In this document: positions 1 to 8,142 of the stretch, piece by piece
Layout: every line of letters starts with the position of its first letter
How positions within the stretch are numbered: the stretch's first letter is position 1
Origin: Syntrophaceae bacterium
GTDB taxonomy: Bacteria; Desulfobacterota; Syntrophia; Syntrophales; UBA2185
DNA length: 16,340 nucleotides
NCBI GenBank assembly: GCA_003508565.1
Contig: DNUI01000126.1
Coordinates: 1 to 16,340, forward strand
Direction: 5' to 3'
Notes under the pieces: model-generated
Told to the model about the DNA's origin: nothing
The model's input: only the letters and a program-made list of their open reading frames with translations
The model's database searches: none
Position numbers and translations under genes: made by a program

Positions 1-27
1 GCCATAATGATTACTCCATTTTATTGT

Positions 28-87
28 AAAAAAAGAAGACACCTGAAACCAGCGGTGCCCACTGTAGTAATATGCCGCGGGTTTCAG
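28..87 (-). terminator. Intrinsic terminator ending the minus-strand gene block
   Basis: Positions 43-55 pair with 75-87: an eight-base outer stem (CTGAAACC with GGTTTCAG), one A/G mismatch, then an inner GCGG/CCGC stem, closing a loop of about 19 bases. Read on the minus strand, the hairpin is followed after a few bases by a T-rich run, seen as seven A's at 28-34 on the plus strand. The outer stem overlaps the stop codon of the small ORF at 84-350. It most likely ends transcripts coming through hisS-aspS. The long loop and the offset T tract make it less than ideal. Confidence 0.55.
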
Positions 88-350
88 TCTATCGATAAAT
101 TTGCCTTCTGACGTGGTAAATGGGGGTTAGTAGGTACGCCTACCTGTCTTTCAATTATTATCTGCTGTGCTCCCTGTCCTTCCACAGCTCGGGTTTGCAT
201 CGCAAGGATTGCTTTTGATTCTTCGGGGCGTTGTGTACATTCTTGTTTCTGTTGCAATACTGCTCTCTGTGCCCGCTGTTTCGCGCATCCCAAAGCAAAA
301 GAAGTACAGTTCACGTTTTCCCCACACAATTTACTATATACCATGTACAT
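84..350 (-). CDS. Doubtful small hypothetical protein downstream of aspS
   Basis: This is an 88-residue reading frame on the strand of aspS, beginning 126 bases past the aspS stop and ending in the terminator stem. The ATG at 350 has an AAGGGA Shine-Dalgarno-like stretch four bases upstream; the frame can be extended to a GTG at 404. The product is rich in Gln, Ala, Glu and Lys in its middle (CAKQRAQRAVLQQKQE), has several Cys, and shows no membrane segment, signal peptide or family I recognise. The position before the terminator favours a real gene, while the unremarkable composition and an overlapping plus-strand frame do not. It may be spurious or a decayed remnant. Confidence 0.25.
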   Translation of the reverse strand: MYMVYSKLCGENVNCTSFALGCAKQRAQRAVLQQKQECTQRPEESKAILAMQTRAVEGQGAQQIIIERQVGVPTNPHLPRQKANLSID

Positions 351-476
351 TGGTCCCTTGCATACTTTAAAAAGCACCTGTAGCCCTGATGAAACCGTCA
401 ACACCTTTTCTCAAGATAGTGCCAAATTAATAAATACATGTTTCTTCAGTCAATAGTAGTAATCTACAAAGAGATA

Positions 477-2252
477 TTATACTATTTTTAGGGAAAGTTC
501 CATCAGCTGCTCTATGCTGACTTCAGAGGGTGCATCCGTCAGGAGACATGTCGCTCTCTGCGTTTTGGGAAAAGCAATCACATCTCTAATTGAATCAGCG
601 CCGGCCATTATCATTACAAGCCTGTCAAAGCCGATGGCAATGCCACCGTGCGGGGGAGTCCCGTACTCTAAAGCATCAAGAAGGAATCCAAACTTTGTTC
701 TGGTTTCCTGTTCCTGAAGCCCTAGAGCACTAAAAATCATGTTTTGTATATTCCGCCTGTGTATGCGAATGCTTCCTCCGCCAATCTCAGTGCCGTTTAA
801 GATAATATCATAGGCCCTGGCTCTTACTTTACCAGGATCAGTAGAAAGAAGGGCAAGATCTTCCATTACAGGAGATGTAAAAGGATGGTGTTTTGAAACC
901 AGTCTTTTTTCAGCGTCGCTGTATTCGAACAATGGAAATTCGGTTACCCATGTAAAAGTAAATTGCTCTGAATCTATCAGATTTAGTTTTTTTGCGAGAT
1001 GAATTCTGAGATTTCCCAGTGCATCATTTGCAATAGAGGGGGTATCGGCGAGAAACACGATTACATCCCCATTCTTGGCCTCCATTTTCTCATTAATATT
1101 TTTCACTTCAGGGGGCGTGAGAAACTTAAAAATCGGTGATGTCCATCCCTCGGGATTCACTCGCGCCCAGGCAATACCTTTGGCGCCATAAGCGCTGACG
1201 AAGTCGGTAAATCCATCAAGATCTTTTCGGGAAAGACGTGTTCCTTCTTCAATCTTAACAGCCTTCACAACCCCGCCGGTGGTCGCCGCTTCCTGGAATA
1301 GTTTGAGACTGGAATTCCTGACGATACCCGTGATATCAATCAATTCCATACCAAAACGCATGTCGGGGTTGTCTCTGCCGTATCTCTCCATGGCATGCTC
1401 GTATGAAATCTTGGGAAAAGGGATCGTCAATTCTCTATTCAGACAGGTTTTGAACAGATCGGCGATAAGCCTGTCCGTTATTCCGAAAATATCGTCCTCC
1501 GTAATAAACGACATTTCTACATCGATCTGAGTAAATTCAGGCTGCCGGTCCGCCCTCAGGTCCTCATCACGAAAACATCTGACGATTTGATAGTATCGAT
1601 CGAAACCGGAAACCATAAGTAACTGCTTAAAAAGCTGGGGCGACTGGGGAAGGGCATAAAACATCCCCTGATTAACACGGCTCGGAACAAGATAATCACG
1701 TGCACCTTCGGGTGTACTCTTTGTTAGGAAGGGTGTCTCTACTTCAATAAAACCATTTTTTTGAAAATAGCGACGTGCTTCGGCGGCGATTCTGTTTCGC
1801 AGCATAAGGTTTTTCTGGATTTCAGGCCGCCTTAGATCGAGGTATCGATACTTCAAACGAACATTTTCAGATATGTCCATATCCTCATTCAGCATAAATG
1901 GTGGAGTTTTTGACTCGTTAAAGATTTCGAGCTCTTCAACCATAACTTCAATCTCGCCGCTGGGCAAATCAGGATTTTCCATTCCCTCAGGCCTTCTTCG
2001 TACCCTGCCTCGTATGGCCAAAACAAATTCGCTTCTGATTTTATGCGCTTCTACGTGACTATCTGGATTGATATCAGGGTTAAATATGACCTGTACAATT
2101 CCCTCACGATCCCTGAGATCAACAAAAATCACACCCCCATGATCTCTCCTTCTGTGTACCCATCCCATGAGAATTACTTCGAGACCAACATGGGAGGCGT
2201 TAAGATTGCCGCAATAATGAGACCTTTTCTCTGTTGTCAAAAAATCGGCCAC
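477..2252 (-). CDS. aspS: Aspartyl-tRNA synthetase, predicted non-discriminating (Asp/Asn)
   Basis: This 591-residue class II synthetase charges tRNA with aspartate in the cytosol and has the usual length of bacterial AspRS. The order is an N-terminal OB-fold anticodon-binding domain (about 15-110), the catalytic core with motif 2 (RCFRDEDLRADRQPEF, 225-240), the bacterial GAD insertion (about 300-420), and motif 3 near the C-terminus (IGFDRLVM). His38 followed by Gly39-Gly40 (RRRDHGG) matches the Pseudomonas aeruginosa type that also aspartylates tRNA-Asn; the discriminating E. coli enzyme has Leu there. Gly90, in RPEG, fits the second published determinant. If so, Asn-tRNA would be finished by the GatCAB amidotransferase. 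The start is GTG at 2252, with an AAAGGAAG ribosome-binding site inside the end of hisS. The four-base gap implies co-transcription and probably coupled translation. Confidence 0.97.
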   Translation of the reverse strand: MADFLTTEKRSHYCGNLNASHVGLEVILMGWVHRRRDHGGVIFVDLRDREGIVQVIFNPDINPDSHVEAHKIRSEFVLAIRGRVRRRPEGMENPDLPSGEIEVMVEELEIFNESKTPPFMLNEDMDISENVRLKYRYLDLRRPEIQKNLMLRNRIAAEARRYFQKNGFIEVETPFLTKSTPEGARDYLVPSRVNQGMFYALPQSPQLFKQLLMVSGFDRYYQIVRCFRDEDLRADRQPEFTQIDVEMSFITEDDIFGITDRLIADLFKTCLNRELTIPFPKISYEHAMERYGRDNPDMRFGMELIDITGIVRNSSLKLFQEAATTGGVVKAVKIEEGTRLSRKDLDGFTDFVSAYGAKGIAWARVNPEGWTSPIFKFLTPPEVKNINEKMEAKNGDVIVFLADTPSIANDALGNLRIHLAKKLNLIDSEQFTFTWVTEFPLFEYSDAEKRLVSKHHPFTSPVMEDLALLSTDPGKVRARAYDIILNGTEIGGGSIRIHRRNIQNMIFSALGLQEQETRTKFGFLLDALEYGTPPHGGIAIGFDRLVMIMAGADSIRDVIAFPKTQRATCLLTDAPSEVSIEQLMELSLKIV

Positions 2253-2256
2253 CGTC

Positions 2257-3522
2257 TTATCTTCCTTTCACCATATTCAAAATGGTTTCATACAGGGTAT
2301 CAAGGTCAACACTTTCCTGCGTTGCGTCGTGCATATTTCTCAATTCAGCTTTATTTGCCATAATTTCTTGCTCACCAAGAATAAGCGTGAAGCGGCAATG
2401 AAGCTTGTCCGCTCTTTTCATCTGACTCTTAAGACTTTTACCTGCATAATCGATTTCCGTCTTTACACCCTGAATACGGAGACGGTTGCATATCCTGAAG
2501 GCTAATTTTTGTGCTTCATTTCCCAGTGCCGCAATGAATAGATCTGGATGTATAAGAAAATCATTATCCTTTAAAGATGAAAGAGAAATCAGCCGTTCAC
2601 ATCCTATGGCAAATCCGATTCCGGGGATATTCGGGCCTCCAAGGGTTCTCACGAGCCCGTCATAGCGGCCTCCACCAACGACGGCATTTTGCGCTCCCAG
2701 ATATTCCGTTACGACTTCAAAGGTTGTTTTCTCATAATAATCTAAGCCTCGTACCATCTTCGTATTTATTTCATAGGGTATAACAAATGCATCTAGGGCT
2801 TCTCTCACTTTTATAAAATGATCTTCACATGCATGACAGAGGAAGGTGAGCAGCCTTGGTGCGCGGTCGATTATTTCGTTGCAGCCTGTCACTTTGCAAT
2901 CAAAAACCCTCAGAGGATTTGTAACGATGCGACGACGGCAATCTTCGCAAAGGCAGGTTTCTTTTCCCTTCAGATAGTCTGTTAATGCCTTTTTAAAAGG
3001 AGGGCGACATGCGACGCATCCGAGGGAATTAATCTGCAGCTTCAATTGAGAAAGCTGTACACGCTCCAGAAATTGGGTGAGCATGATAATTATTTCCGCA
3101 TCGGCACGGGGATCATCAAGACCAATGAGCTCTACATTGATCTGATGAAATTGTCTGTAGCGACCTTTTTGGGGTCGTTCCCGTCTAAACATGGGACCGA
3201 TGGTAAAAAGCTTTGCGACGGGATCAGAGGCATACATGGCATGTTCCAGATATGAACGGACAATGGAAGCAGTTGCCTCGGGACGGAGAGTCAGATATTC
3301 GTCTCCCCGGTCTGAAAATGTATACATCTCCTTTTCGACGATATCTGTCGCTTCACCAATACTTCTACGGAAAAGATCTGTCTTCTCGAGAATGGGGACT
3401 CGTATTTCCCGGAAACCGAACGCCGTGAATGTTTCCCGTGCGACACCCTCAATGTAGTGCCATTTCCCCGTTTCCCATGGAAGGATGTCTTTGAATCCTT
3501 TAACTGCGGTGATACTGTCCAT
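2257..3522 (-). CDS. hisS: Histidyl-tRNA synthetase
   Basis: This 421-residue class II synthetase attaches histidine to tRNA-His. Visible hallmarks are motif 2 (FRRERPQKGRYRQFHQINVE, about 112-131), the histidine-specific RGLDYYEKT loop (258-266), GGGRYDGL (283-290) and motif 3 (GIGFAIGCERL, 301-311), followed by an alpha/beta anticodon-binding domain from about 325. The insertion between motif 2 and the RGLDYY loop carries nine cysteines (169, 172, 190, 192, 195, 209, 214, 229, 232) with the NPLR.FDCK pattern seen in many bacterial HisRS; whether it binds metal here is not known. The start is ATG at 3522 with only a weak ribosome-binding site. It is the first gene of a hisS-aspS pair, and comEC lies 173 bases upstream on the same strand. 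Confidence 0.97.
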   Translation of the reverse strand: MDSITAVKGFKDILPWETGKWHYIEGVARETFTAFGFREIRVPILEKTDLFRRSIGEATDIVEKEMYTFSDRGDEYLTLRPEATASIVRSYLEHAMYASDPVAKLFTIGPMFRRERPQKGRYRQFHQINVELIGLDDPRADAEIIIMLTQFLERVQLSQLKLQINSLGCVACRPPFKKALTDYLKGKETCLCEDCRRRIVTNPLRVFDCKVTGCNEIIDRAPRLLTFLCHACEDHFIKVREALDAFVIPYEINTKMVRGLDYYEKTTFEVVTEYLGAQNAVVGGGRYDGLVRTLGGPNIPGIGFAIGCERLISLSSLKDNDFLIHPDLFIAALGNEAQKLAFRICNRLRIQGVKTEIDYAGKSLKSQMKRADKLHCRFTLILGEQEIMANKAELRNMHDATQESVDLDTLYETILNMVKGR

Positions 3523-3582
3523 AGAAATTAATTGCTGTCCTAATCATTGTTAAATGAATAATTTTACTATATTTATAATTAT

Positions 3583-3611
3583 TTTATAAAGATATAATTG
3601 ATAACACACAA
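3583..3611 (-). promoter_or_regulatory. Possible sigma-70 promoter for hisS-aspS
   Basis: On the minus strand, TTGTGT (3606-3611) and TATAAA (3583-3588) are separated by exactly 17 bases, which would give a 5' leader of roughly 50 nt for hisS. The -10 is good and the -35 matches only its TTG. The surrounding 173-bp gap is very AT-rich, so chance matches are expected. I see no convincing terminator for comEC in the gap, so hisS could also receive read-through from comEC. Confidence 0.3.
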
Positions 3612-3695
3612 AATCTGGCAGTGCAATAAAAATTTCAGTCTCTGCGTTATCATGAAATGAGCAAAATCAATACCAAGAGGTTTTCTTTATAAGAC

Positions 3696-6188
3696 CTACT
3701 TGAATGTACTGTACGTTATAGTTGTACCATCTGTCGTTATATTGATTGCGCCATTCATATCTGTTCTCAGAATTCTCGTGCCGAATTTTGAGAATCTTTC
3801 CAAAACGTCAGGGTGGGGATCATTAAACTTATTGTCAGGTCCACAGCTGATTATGGCAAGTTCCGGTCGCACTTTGTCAAGAAATGGCATTGTGCTGGAA
3901 GTGAAACCTCCGTGGTGAGGAACAAGCATTACCTGGCTTTTGATGTCGTGGCCGGATTTGATAAGGCGAGTTTCTGATGGTTCCGATATATCTCCCGGAA
4001 AGAGGAAACTTACTTTCCTGAATGTTAATCTTATGACAAGAGAATCATTATTCGTCCTATCATACTTCCGCGGAAGGTTATTCTTCAAATCAACGGGGTT
4101 AACAGGATTAAAAACACTAAGTGAAGTTCCATTAATTATGGTAACGCCGGATTTTTCCGACATTAGCCTGTGAGTTATGTTGTTTTCTCTGACAATTTTC
4201 ATAAAATCTTCATAAGTTTCAAAGGTTCCCTTTTCGCCGTTAGTCCAGACTTCTTTCACATTAAAATACGATAGAATTGTGATCAACCCGTTGAGGTGAT
4301 CTGGGTGAGGATGGCTAAGAATTACGATGTCGATTTCTTTTATCCTTTCGTGCCAGAGAAAAGGGGCGATTACATATTTCCCGATGTCGAATACGTTTTC
4401 ATAAGTCCCGCCGCCGTCAATTAAAATTTTTTTATTTCCCGGTAATTCAATTAGGGTGGAACTCCCTTGACCTACGTCGATGAAAGTAACTTTCACTTTA
4501 TCATTGCGAATATCACGAGCATATAAATAAATTGTATCAACTATAAAAAATACTGCGAGAACAGCGAATGATAATCTATACCATCTCTGGCTGATGGCAT
4601 TTTTTCTTTCAGTATGACTGGCCTTTTTATATTGCCGAAAATCAAGGAGCTTCACGGCAACTATGAGAAAAAGATAGTAAACTCCTATTTCCAGTAATGT
4701 AGGTGTACTGACAAAAAAAGAAGAACCTGGAAGAGACGCAAAAAAGTCGACGATGGTGATGGAAATCCTTACGAGATAGGATGCAATGTTTAAAAATACT
4801 AAGGCAAGAGCATTTGATAATGGAAGAGCAATAATGATGGACATACAGACAGGAATGGCAATGATGCCCATTATAGGGACAACGATTACATTTGATAGGA
4901 GGACTATTGTCGATACCCTATTGAAATAAAAAATAATTAAGGGAAGAGTTCCAAGAGTTGCTGCAAATGATACGATTATGAAAATATAGATATTGATAAA
5001 AATCTTTTTTACCCACATTGTATGTGTCGACAGTTTATCGGGACTACCTTGAGGAACCATGGCAGTAAATCTCGGTGTGATAAAGAGAATAGCCCATACA
5101 GCCATAAATGATAGTTGAAATGAAACATCAAAGAGAGAATATGGAGAGATAACAAGAATGATCAATGCTGCAAATGCTAAACTGTTATAAAGGTCCCTGC
5201 TCTTGCCAAGAATTATTGCGATCATAAAGGTTAACGCCATGATGGACGCGCGCACCACGGAGATTCCCATACCGGCAATAAAGGTGTAAATAACTACTGG
5301 GATTATTCCAAAAATTGTAGATATTGTCACGATATTGAACCTTAAAAGAATATATGTTGATGTTTTCATGAGTAATCTGATGGTAAAAAATGAAAGGAAC
5401 GCAATAATGCCAATGTTAAATCCGGATATGGCAATAATGTGTGTGGTTCCTGTCCTATTAAACTTTTCCATTATATCTTTTGAAATTCCGCCCTGGTTTC
5501 CCAGTATCATGGCTTGTATAATTTCTCTCTCAGGTGTGAGAGAATTATCTTCAATAAATTTTTCAATTTTTTTTCTAAACCGCTCAACTTTTGTTTTGAA
5601 AATATTCCCCTGATTTTCTCTTAGGATAACAATGCCGGAGGAATCCCTCACAAAACCTCGTACAATCAATCCCCTATATTTCAGGTATTTTTCATAGTCA
5701 AATCCGCCAGGATTGTGGAATCTATGCGGTGTTCTCAGCGTGGTTGTAAATCGTATAAAATCCCCATATTTAATATCTCGGTCGCTGGCTACAGAAAGTA
5801 AGATGCATCCTTCGACAGGGATACCATGATTGTCTTTAACAAGCCTGCGCACTGAAACAATTAATTCTGTTCGTTCGGAAGATTTTTGGGGGTTTTCAGA
5901 TACTATCCCCTCCACCGTTACCTTTTCTTTGGTGATATAATGAACAATATGCGTTGATCCTTGGTCACGATAAAGACACAGGTTAATGTTTAAAATACCG
6001 AGGATAACAAACGATATAATTGTAAGAATGGTAATCAGTTTGTCTGATTTCTTTATTGATGTTATAAGAAAAAGAATTAAGATAATGATGAGGAATACAA
6101 TTAATGGCTGATCAGGAACTCGATGAAAATTACCAATCGTTATTCCCAGTATGAAGGCAAAGAGGAATGGAATTAATGGACGTACCAT
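3696..6188 (-). CDS. comEC: ComEC/Rec2 family DNA-internalisation protein
   Basis: This is a polytopic inner-membrane protein of about 830 residues; the family forms the channel that takes single-stranded DNA into the cytoplasm during natural transformation. With the ATG at 6188 as start, hydrophobic helices occupy about 1-70, an OB-like soluble domain follows (about 85-190), then the competence-type membrane core (about 230-520), with ISGFNIGIIAF in the family's first conserved stretch. A C-terminal metallo-beta-lactamase-like domain begins at FIDVGQG and carries LSHPHPDH (metal-site histidines, about 626-631), FPGDIS and VPHHGG, so it looks intact. The frame extends to a TTG at 6245, but MVRPLIPFLFAF fits the usual ComEC N-terminus better; neither start has a clear Shine-Dalgarno. 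No comEA or pilus gene is nearby, so competence is not shown. Confidence 0.93.
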   Translation of the reverse strand: MVRPLIPFLFAFILGITIGNFHRVPDQPLIVFLIIILILFLITSIKKSDKLITILTIISFVILGILNINLCLYRDQGSTHIVHYITKEKVTVEGIVSENPQKSSERTELIVSVRRLVKDNHGIPVEGCILLSVASDRDIKYGDFIRFTTTLRTPHRFHNPGGFDYEKYLKYRGLIVRGFVRDSSGIVILRENQGNIFKTKVERFRKKIEKFIEDNSLTPEREIIQAMILGNQGGISKDIMEKFNRTGTTHIIAISGFNIGIIAFLSFFTIRLLMKTSTYILLRFNIVTISTIFGIIPVVIYTFIAGMGISVVRASIMALTFMIAIILGKSRDLYNSLAFAALIILVISPYSLFDVSFQLSFMAVWAILFITPRFTAMVPQGSPDKLSTHTMWVKKIFINIYIFIIVSFAATLGTLPLIIFYFNRVSTIVLLSNVIVVPIMGIIAIPVCMSIIIALPLSNALALVFLNIASYLVRISITIVDFFASLPGSSFFVSTPTLLEIGVYYLFLIVAVKLLDFRQYKKASHTERKNAISQRWYRLSFAVLAVFFIVDTIYLYARDIRNDKVKVTFIDVGQGSSTLIELPGNKKILIDGGGTYENVFDIGKYVIAPFLWHERIKEIDIVILSHPHPDHLNGLITILSYFNVKEVWTNGEKGTFETYEDFMKIVRENNITHRLMSEKSGVTIINGTSLSVFNPVNPVDLKNNLPRKYDRTNNDSLVIRLTFRKVSFLFPGDISEPSETRLIKSGHDIKSQVMLVPHHGGFTSSTMPFLDKVRPELAIISCGPDNKFNDPHPDVLERFSKFGTRILRTDMNGAINITTDGTTITYSTFK

Positions 6189-6251
6189 AGAATTATAATC
6201 TGGAATTATAATCTGAAATTTTAATCTGCTATGACTTTGATTCAATTCTAA

Positions 6252-6270
6252 ACATATATAACGTATATGT
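6252..6270. repeat. Inverted repeat between divergent comEC and kinase genes
   Basis: ACATATA (6252-6258) and TATATGT (6264-6270) form a perfect 7-base inverted repeat around a 5-base centre. It sits just upstream of comEC, in the 227-bp space between comEC and the histidine kinase, where two divergent promoters are needed. It could be an operator, but the region is AT-rich and a chance palindrome is possible. A smaller palindrome, CGCAC-ATC-GTGCG, lies at 6360-6372. I could not pick a convincing promoter in this gap. Confidence 0.25.
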
Positions 6271-6415
6271 CGAGAGATGTTTAAACGCTAATCAAAAATA
6301 TTAAATGTGTTAGATTAAATTATTTGTTTGTTATAAGATACTGAAAATTATCGAAACAGCGCACATCGTGCGGCGCTTATTGACATTTGACTTCCAGGTG
6401 CAGTTTTGTTGCGAC

Positions 6416-8098
6416 ATGAATGATACATTGTTACAAGAAAGGATCATTGATAAACGAATTCGATGGCTGATGCTATGGAGGGTTGTCCTTGTCACCATTC
6501 TTTTTAGCTATACAACATTCATCAAACTTCAAAAAACGGATTTTTTTCCGGAGATATCACTCACGCAACTATATATCATATTCACGGTTACCTATGCCCT
6601 CTCGATACTTTACCTGTGTATTCATAAGTTTAGATTCATAAAAAACCCTAAAGTAAATATTTACATTCAGTCTTTTTTCGATGTGATGTTAATAACGGGA
6701 CTTGTATATGCGACAGGTGGAGTGAGCAGTATTTATTCAGTCTTGTATCCTTTGGTTATCATATATGCGGTTTTGTTTCTTGAAAAGAGAGGTGGATTAA
6801 TAATCGCCACTTTTTCGAGCATTCTCTATGGTCTTTTGATGGATTTGGAATATTACCGCATTATTCATCCAATATATTCGACAACTTTCTATAAACACGA
6901 TTTAGGAGGGGCATATGTATTTTCACAAATCGCTATTCACGTTCTGTCTTTTTATATAATTGTTTTTCTTGCCAGCTTTGTTGTAGAGCAGGAAAAAAAG
7001 ACTAGGATACTGCTGGCTGAGAAGGAAACCGCCTTTGATCAGCTTGGGTTATTACACAGGAGTATCATTGAATCTGTTGACACGGGTATTATGACTATCA
7101 ACCTTCAAGGGATGATCAAATCTTTTAACAGAGCTGCGGAGGAAATCACAGGATTCAGCTTCGCCGAAGTAGATAATAGAAATATTTTAGAATTATTTCC
7201 TCCATTTAGGGAGATACAAGAAAAGATTACAAAAGAGGATCATAAAAGTTCTACCAGAAATAGATATAACATGGAATTTACAGGCAATGATGACAGGAAA
7301 CTTATTTTGGGCTGTTCTGTATCAAACCTTAGAGATCATAAAGGGAAAAGAATCGGGGATATAGTAATATTTCAGAATTTGACATCAATAATAAAAATGG
7401 AAAAATCCCTCGAAAAAAGTCGCAGATTGGCAATCATTGGTGAAATGGCTGCTGGCCTTGCCCACGAGATGAGAAATCCTCTGGCATCGCTTGGTGGATC
7501 AATTCAAATCTTAAAGAAGGATCTCAACTTAAATCCAGTGGACGAACGGTTAATGCAAATTGTACTCAGAGGAAAGGAACAACTTGATAATATTATAAAG
7601 GATTTTCTTTTACTCGCAAGACCGTCACCGGGAAAGAAGGAAGCAGTCGTAATAAAGGAAATTATAGAAGATATTGTTGAATCCATAAAATTAGTACCGG
7701 ATTGGAATGATAATATTGAGATTTCGCTTTCACTTTCCGATTATGAAAGCATACAGGCAAATAGGACAGAAATGAAGGAAGTCTTATGGAACCTTATATT
7801 GAATGCTGTTCAAGCGATGAATGATGGAGGAGTTCTCACTATTGAAACGAAAAATATTTTATCCGGTGATGCTACGGGTGAATATCTTGAACTCAAGATA
7901 GGTGATACTGGCTATGGAATAGATGAAAAAAATATGGATATGATATTTGAACCATTTTTCACAACCAAAGAGTCTGGAACAGGCCTCGGTCTTGCCATTG
8001 TAAACCGAATTGTAGAAGGATATGGCGGAACTATCCGGTTTGAAAATTCTGGTGGGTCAGGAACAACGTGCGTAGTTGTTTTTCCCTTTTATAAATAA
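6416..8098 (+). CDS. Membrane PAS-domain sensor histidine kinase (NtrB/PilS type)
   Basis: This 560-residue kinase senses an unknown signal and should phosphorylate the regulator encoded next. About six hydrophobic helices fill residues 15-190, as in PilS-like sensors, and a short linker leads to a PAS domain (about 210-325). The dimerisation/phosphoacceptor domain has GLAHEMRNPL with the phosphorylated His at about 350. The ATPase domain shows the N box (NLILNAVQAM, about 459-468), the G1 box DTGYG (497-501), FEPFFTTKESGTGLGL with the G2 box at 521-526, and an intact C-terminus. An in-frame GTG lies 48 bases earlier, but the ATG at 6416 gives a more normal N-terminus; no strong Shine-Dalgarno decides it. 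The regulator starts 44 bases downstream. The ligand cannot be read from the sequence. Confidence 0.93.
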   Translation: MNDTLLQERIIDKRIRWLMLWRVVLVTILFSYTTFIKLQKTDFFPEISLTQLYIIFTVTYALSILYLCIHKFRFIKNPKVNIYIQSFFDVMLITGLVYATGGVSSIYSVLYPLVIIYAVLFLEKRGGLIIATFSSILYGLLMDLEYYRIIHPIYSTTFYKHDLGGAYVFSQIAIHVLSFYIIVFLASFVVEQEKKTRILLAEKETAFDQLGLLHRSIIESVDTGIMTINLQGMIKSFNRAAEEITGFSFAEVDNRNILELFPPFREIQEKITKEDHKSSTRNRYNMEFTGNDDRKLILGCSVSNLRDHKGKRIGDIVIFQNLTSIIKMEKSLEKSRRLAIIGEMAAGLAHEMRNPLASLGGSIQILKKDLNLNPVDERLMQIVLRGKEQLDNIIKDFLLLARPSPGKKEAVVIKEIIEDIVESIKLVPDWNDNIEISLSLSDYESIQANRTEMKEVLWNLILNAVQAMNDGGVLTIETKNILSGDATGEYLELKIGDTGYGIDEKNMDMIFEPFFTTKESGTGLGLAIVNRIVEGYGGTIRFENSGGSGTTCVVVFPFYK

Positions 8099-8142
8099 CA
8101 GTATTGATATATTGAATTTAATGATTATTAAAGGTGCAACGA

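Noticed and set aside
167..370. 67-residue hydrophobic plus-strand ORF starting at a GTG
   Set aside because: No ribosome-binding site, no recognisable family, and it lies antisense to the more plausibly placed minus-strand ORF before the terminator; neither is strong.
412..432. TGGCAC followed by TTGA on the minus strand, resembling a -24/-12 promoter
   Set aside because: The spacing is one base short and the GC of the -12 element is missing.
3523..3695. Possible terminator or small gene between comEC and hisS
   Set aside because: Only a four-pair AGGT/ACCT hairpin without a clean T tract and no ORF of note; just an AT-rich promoter-like region.
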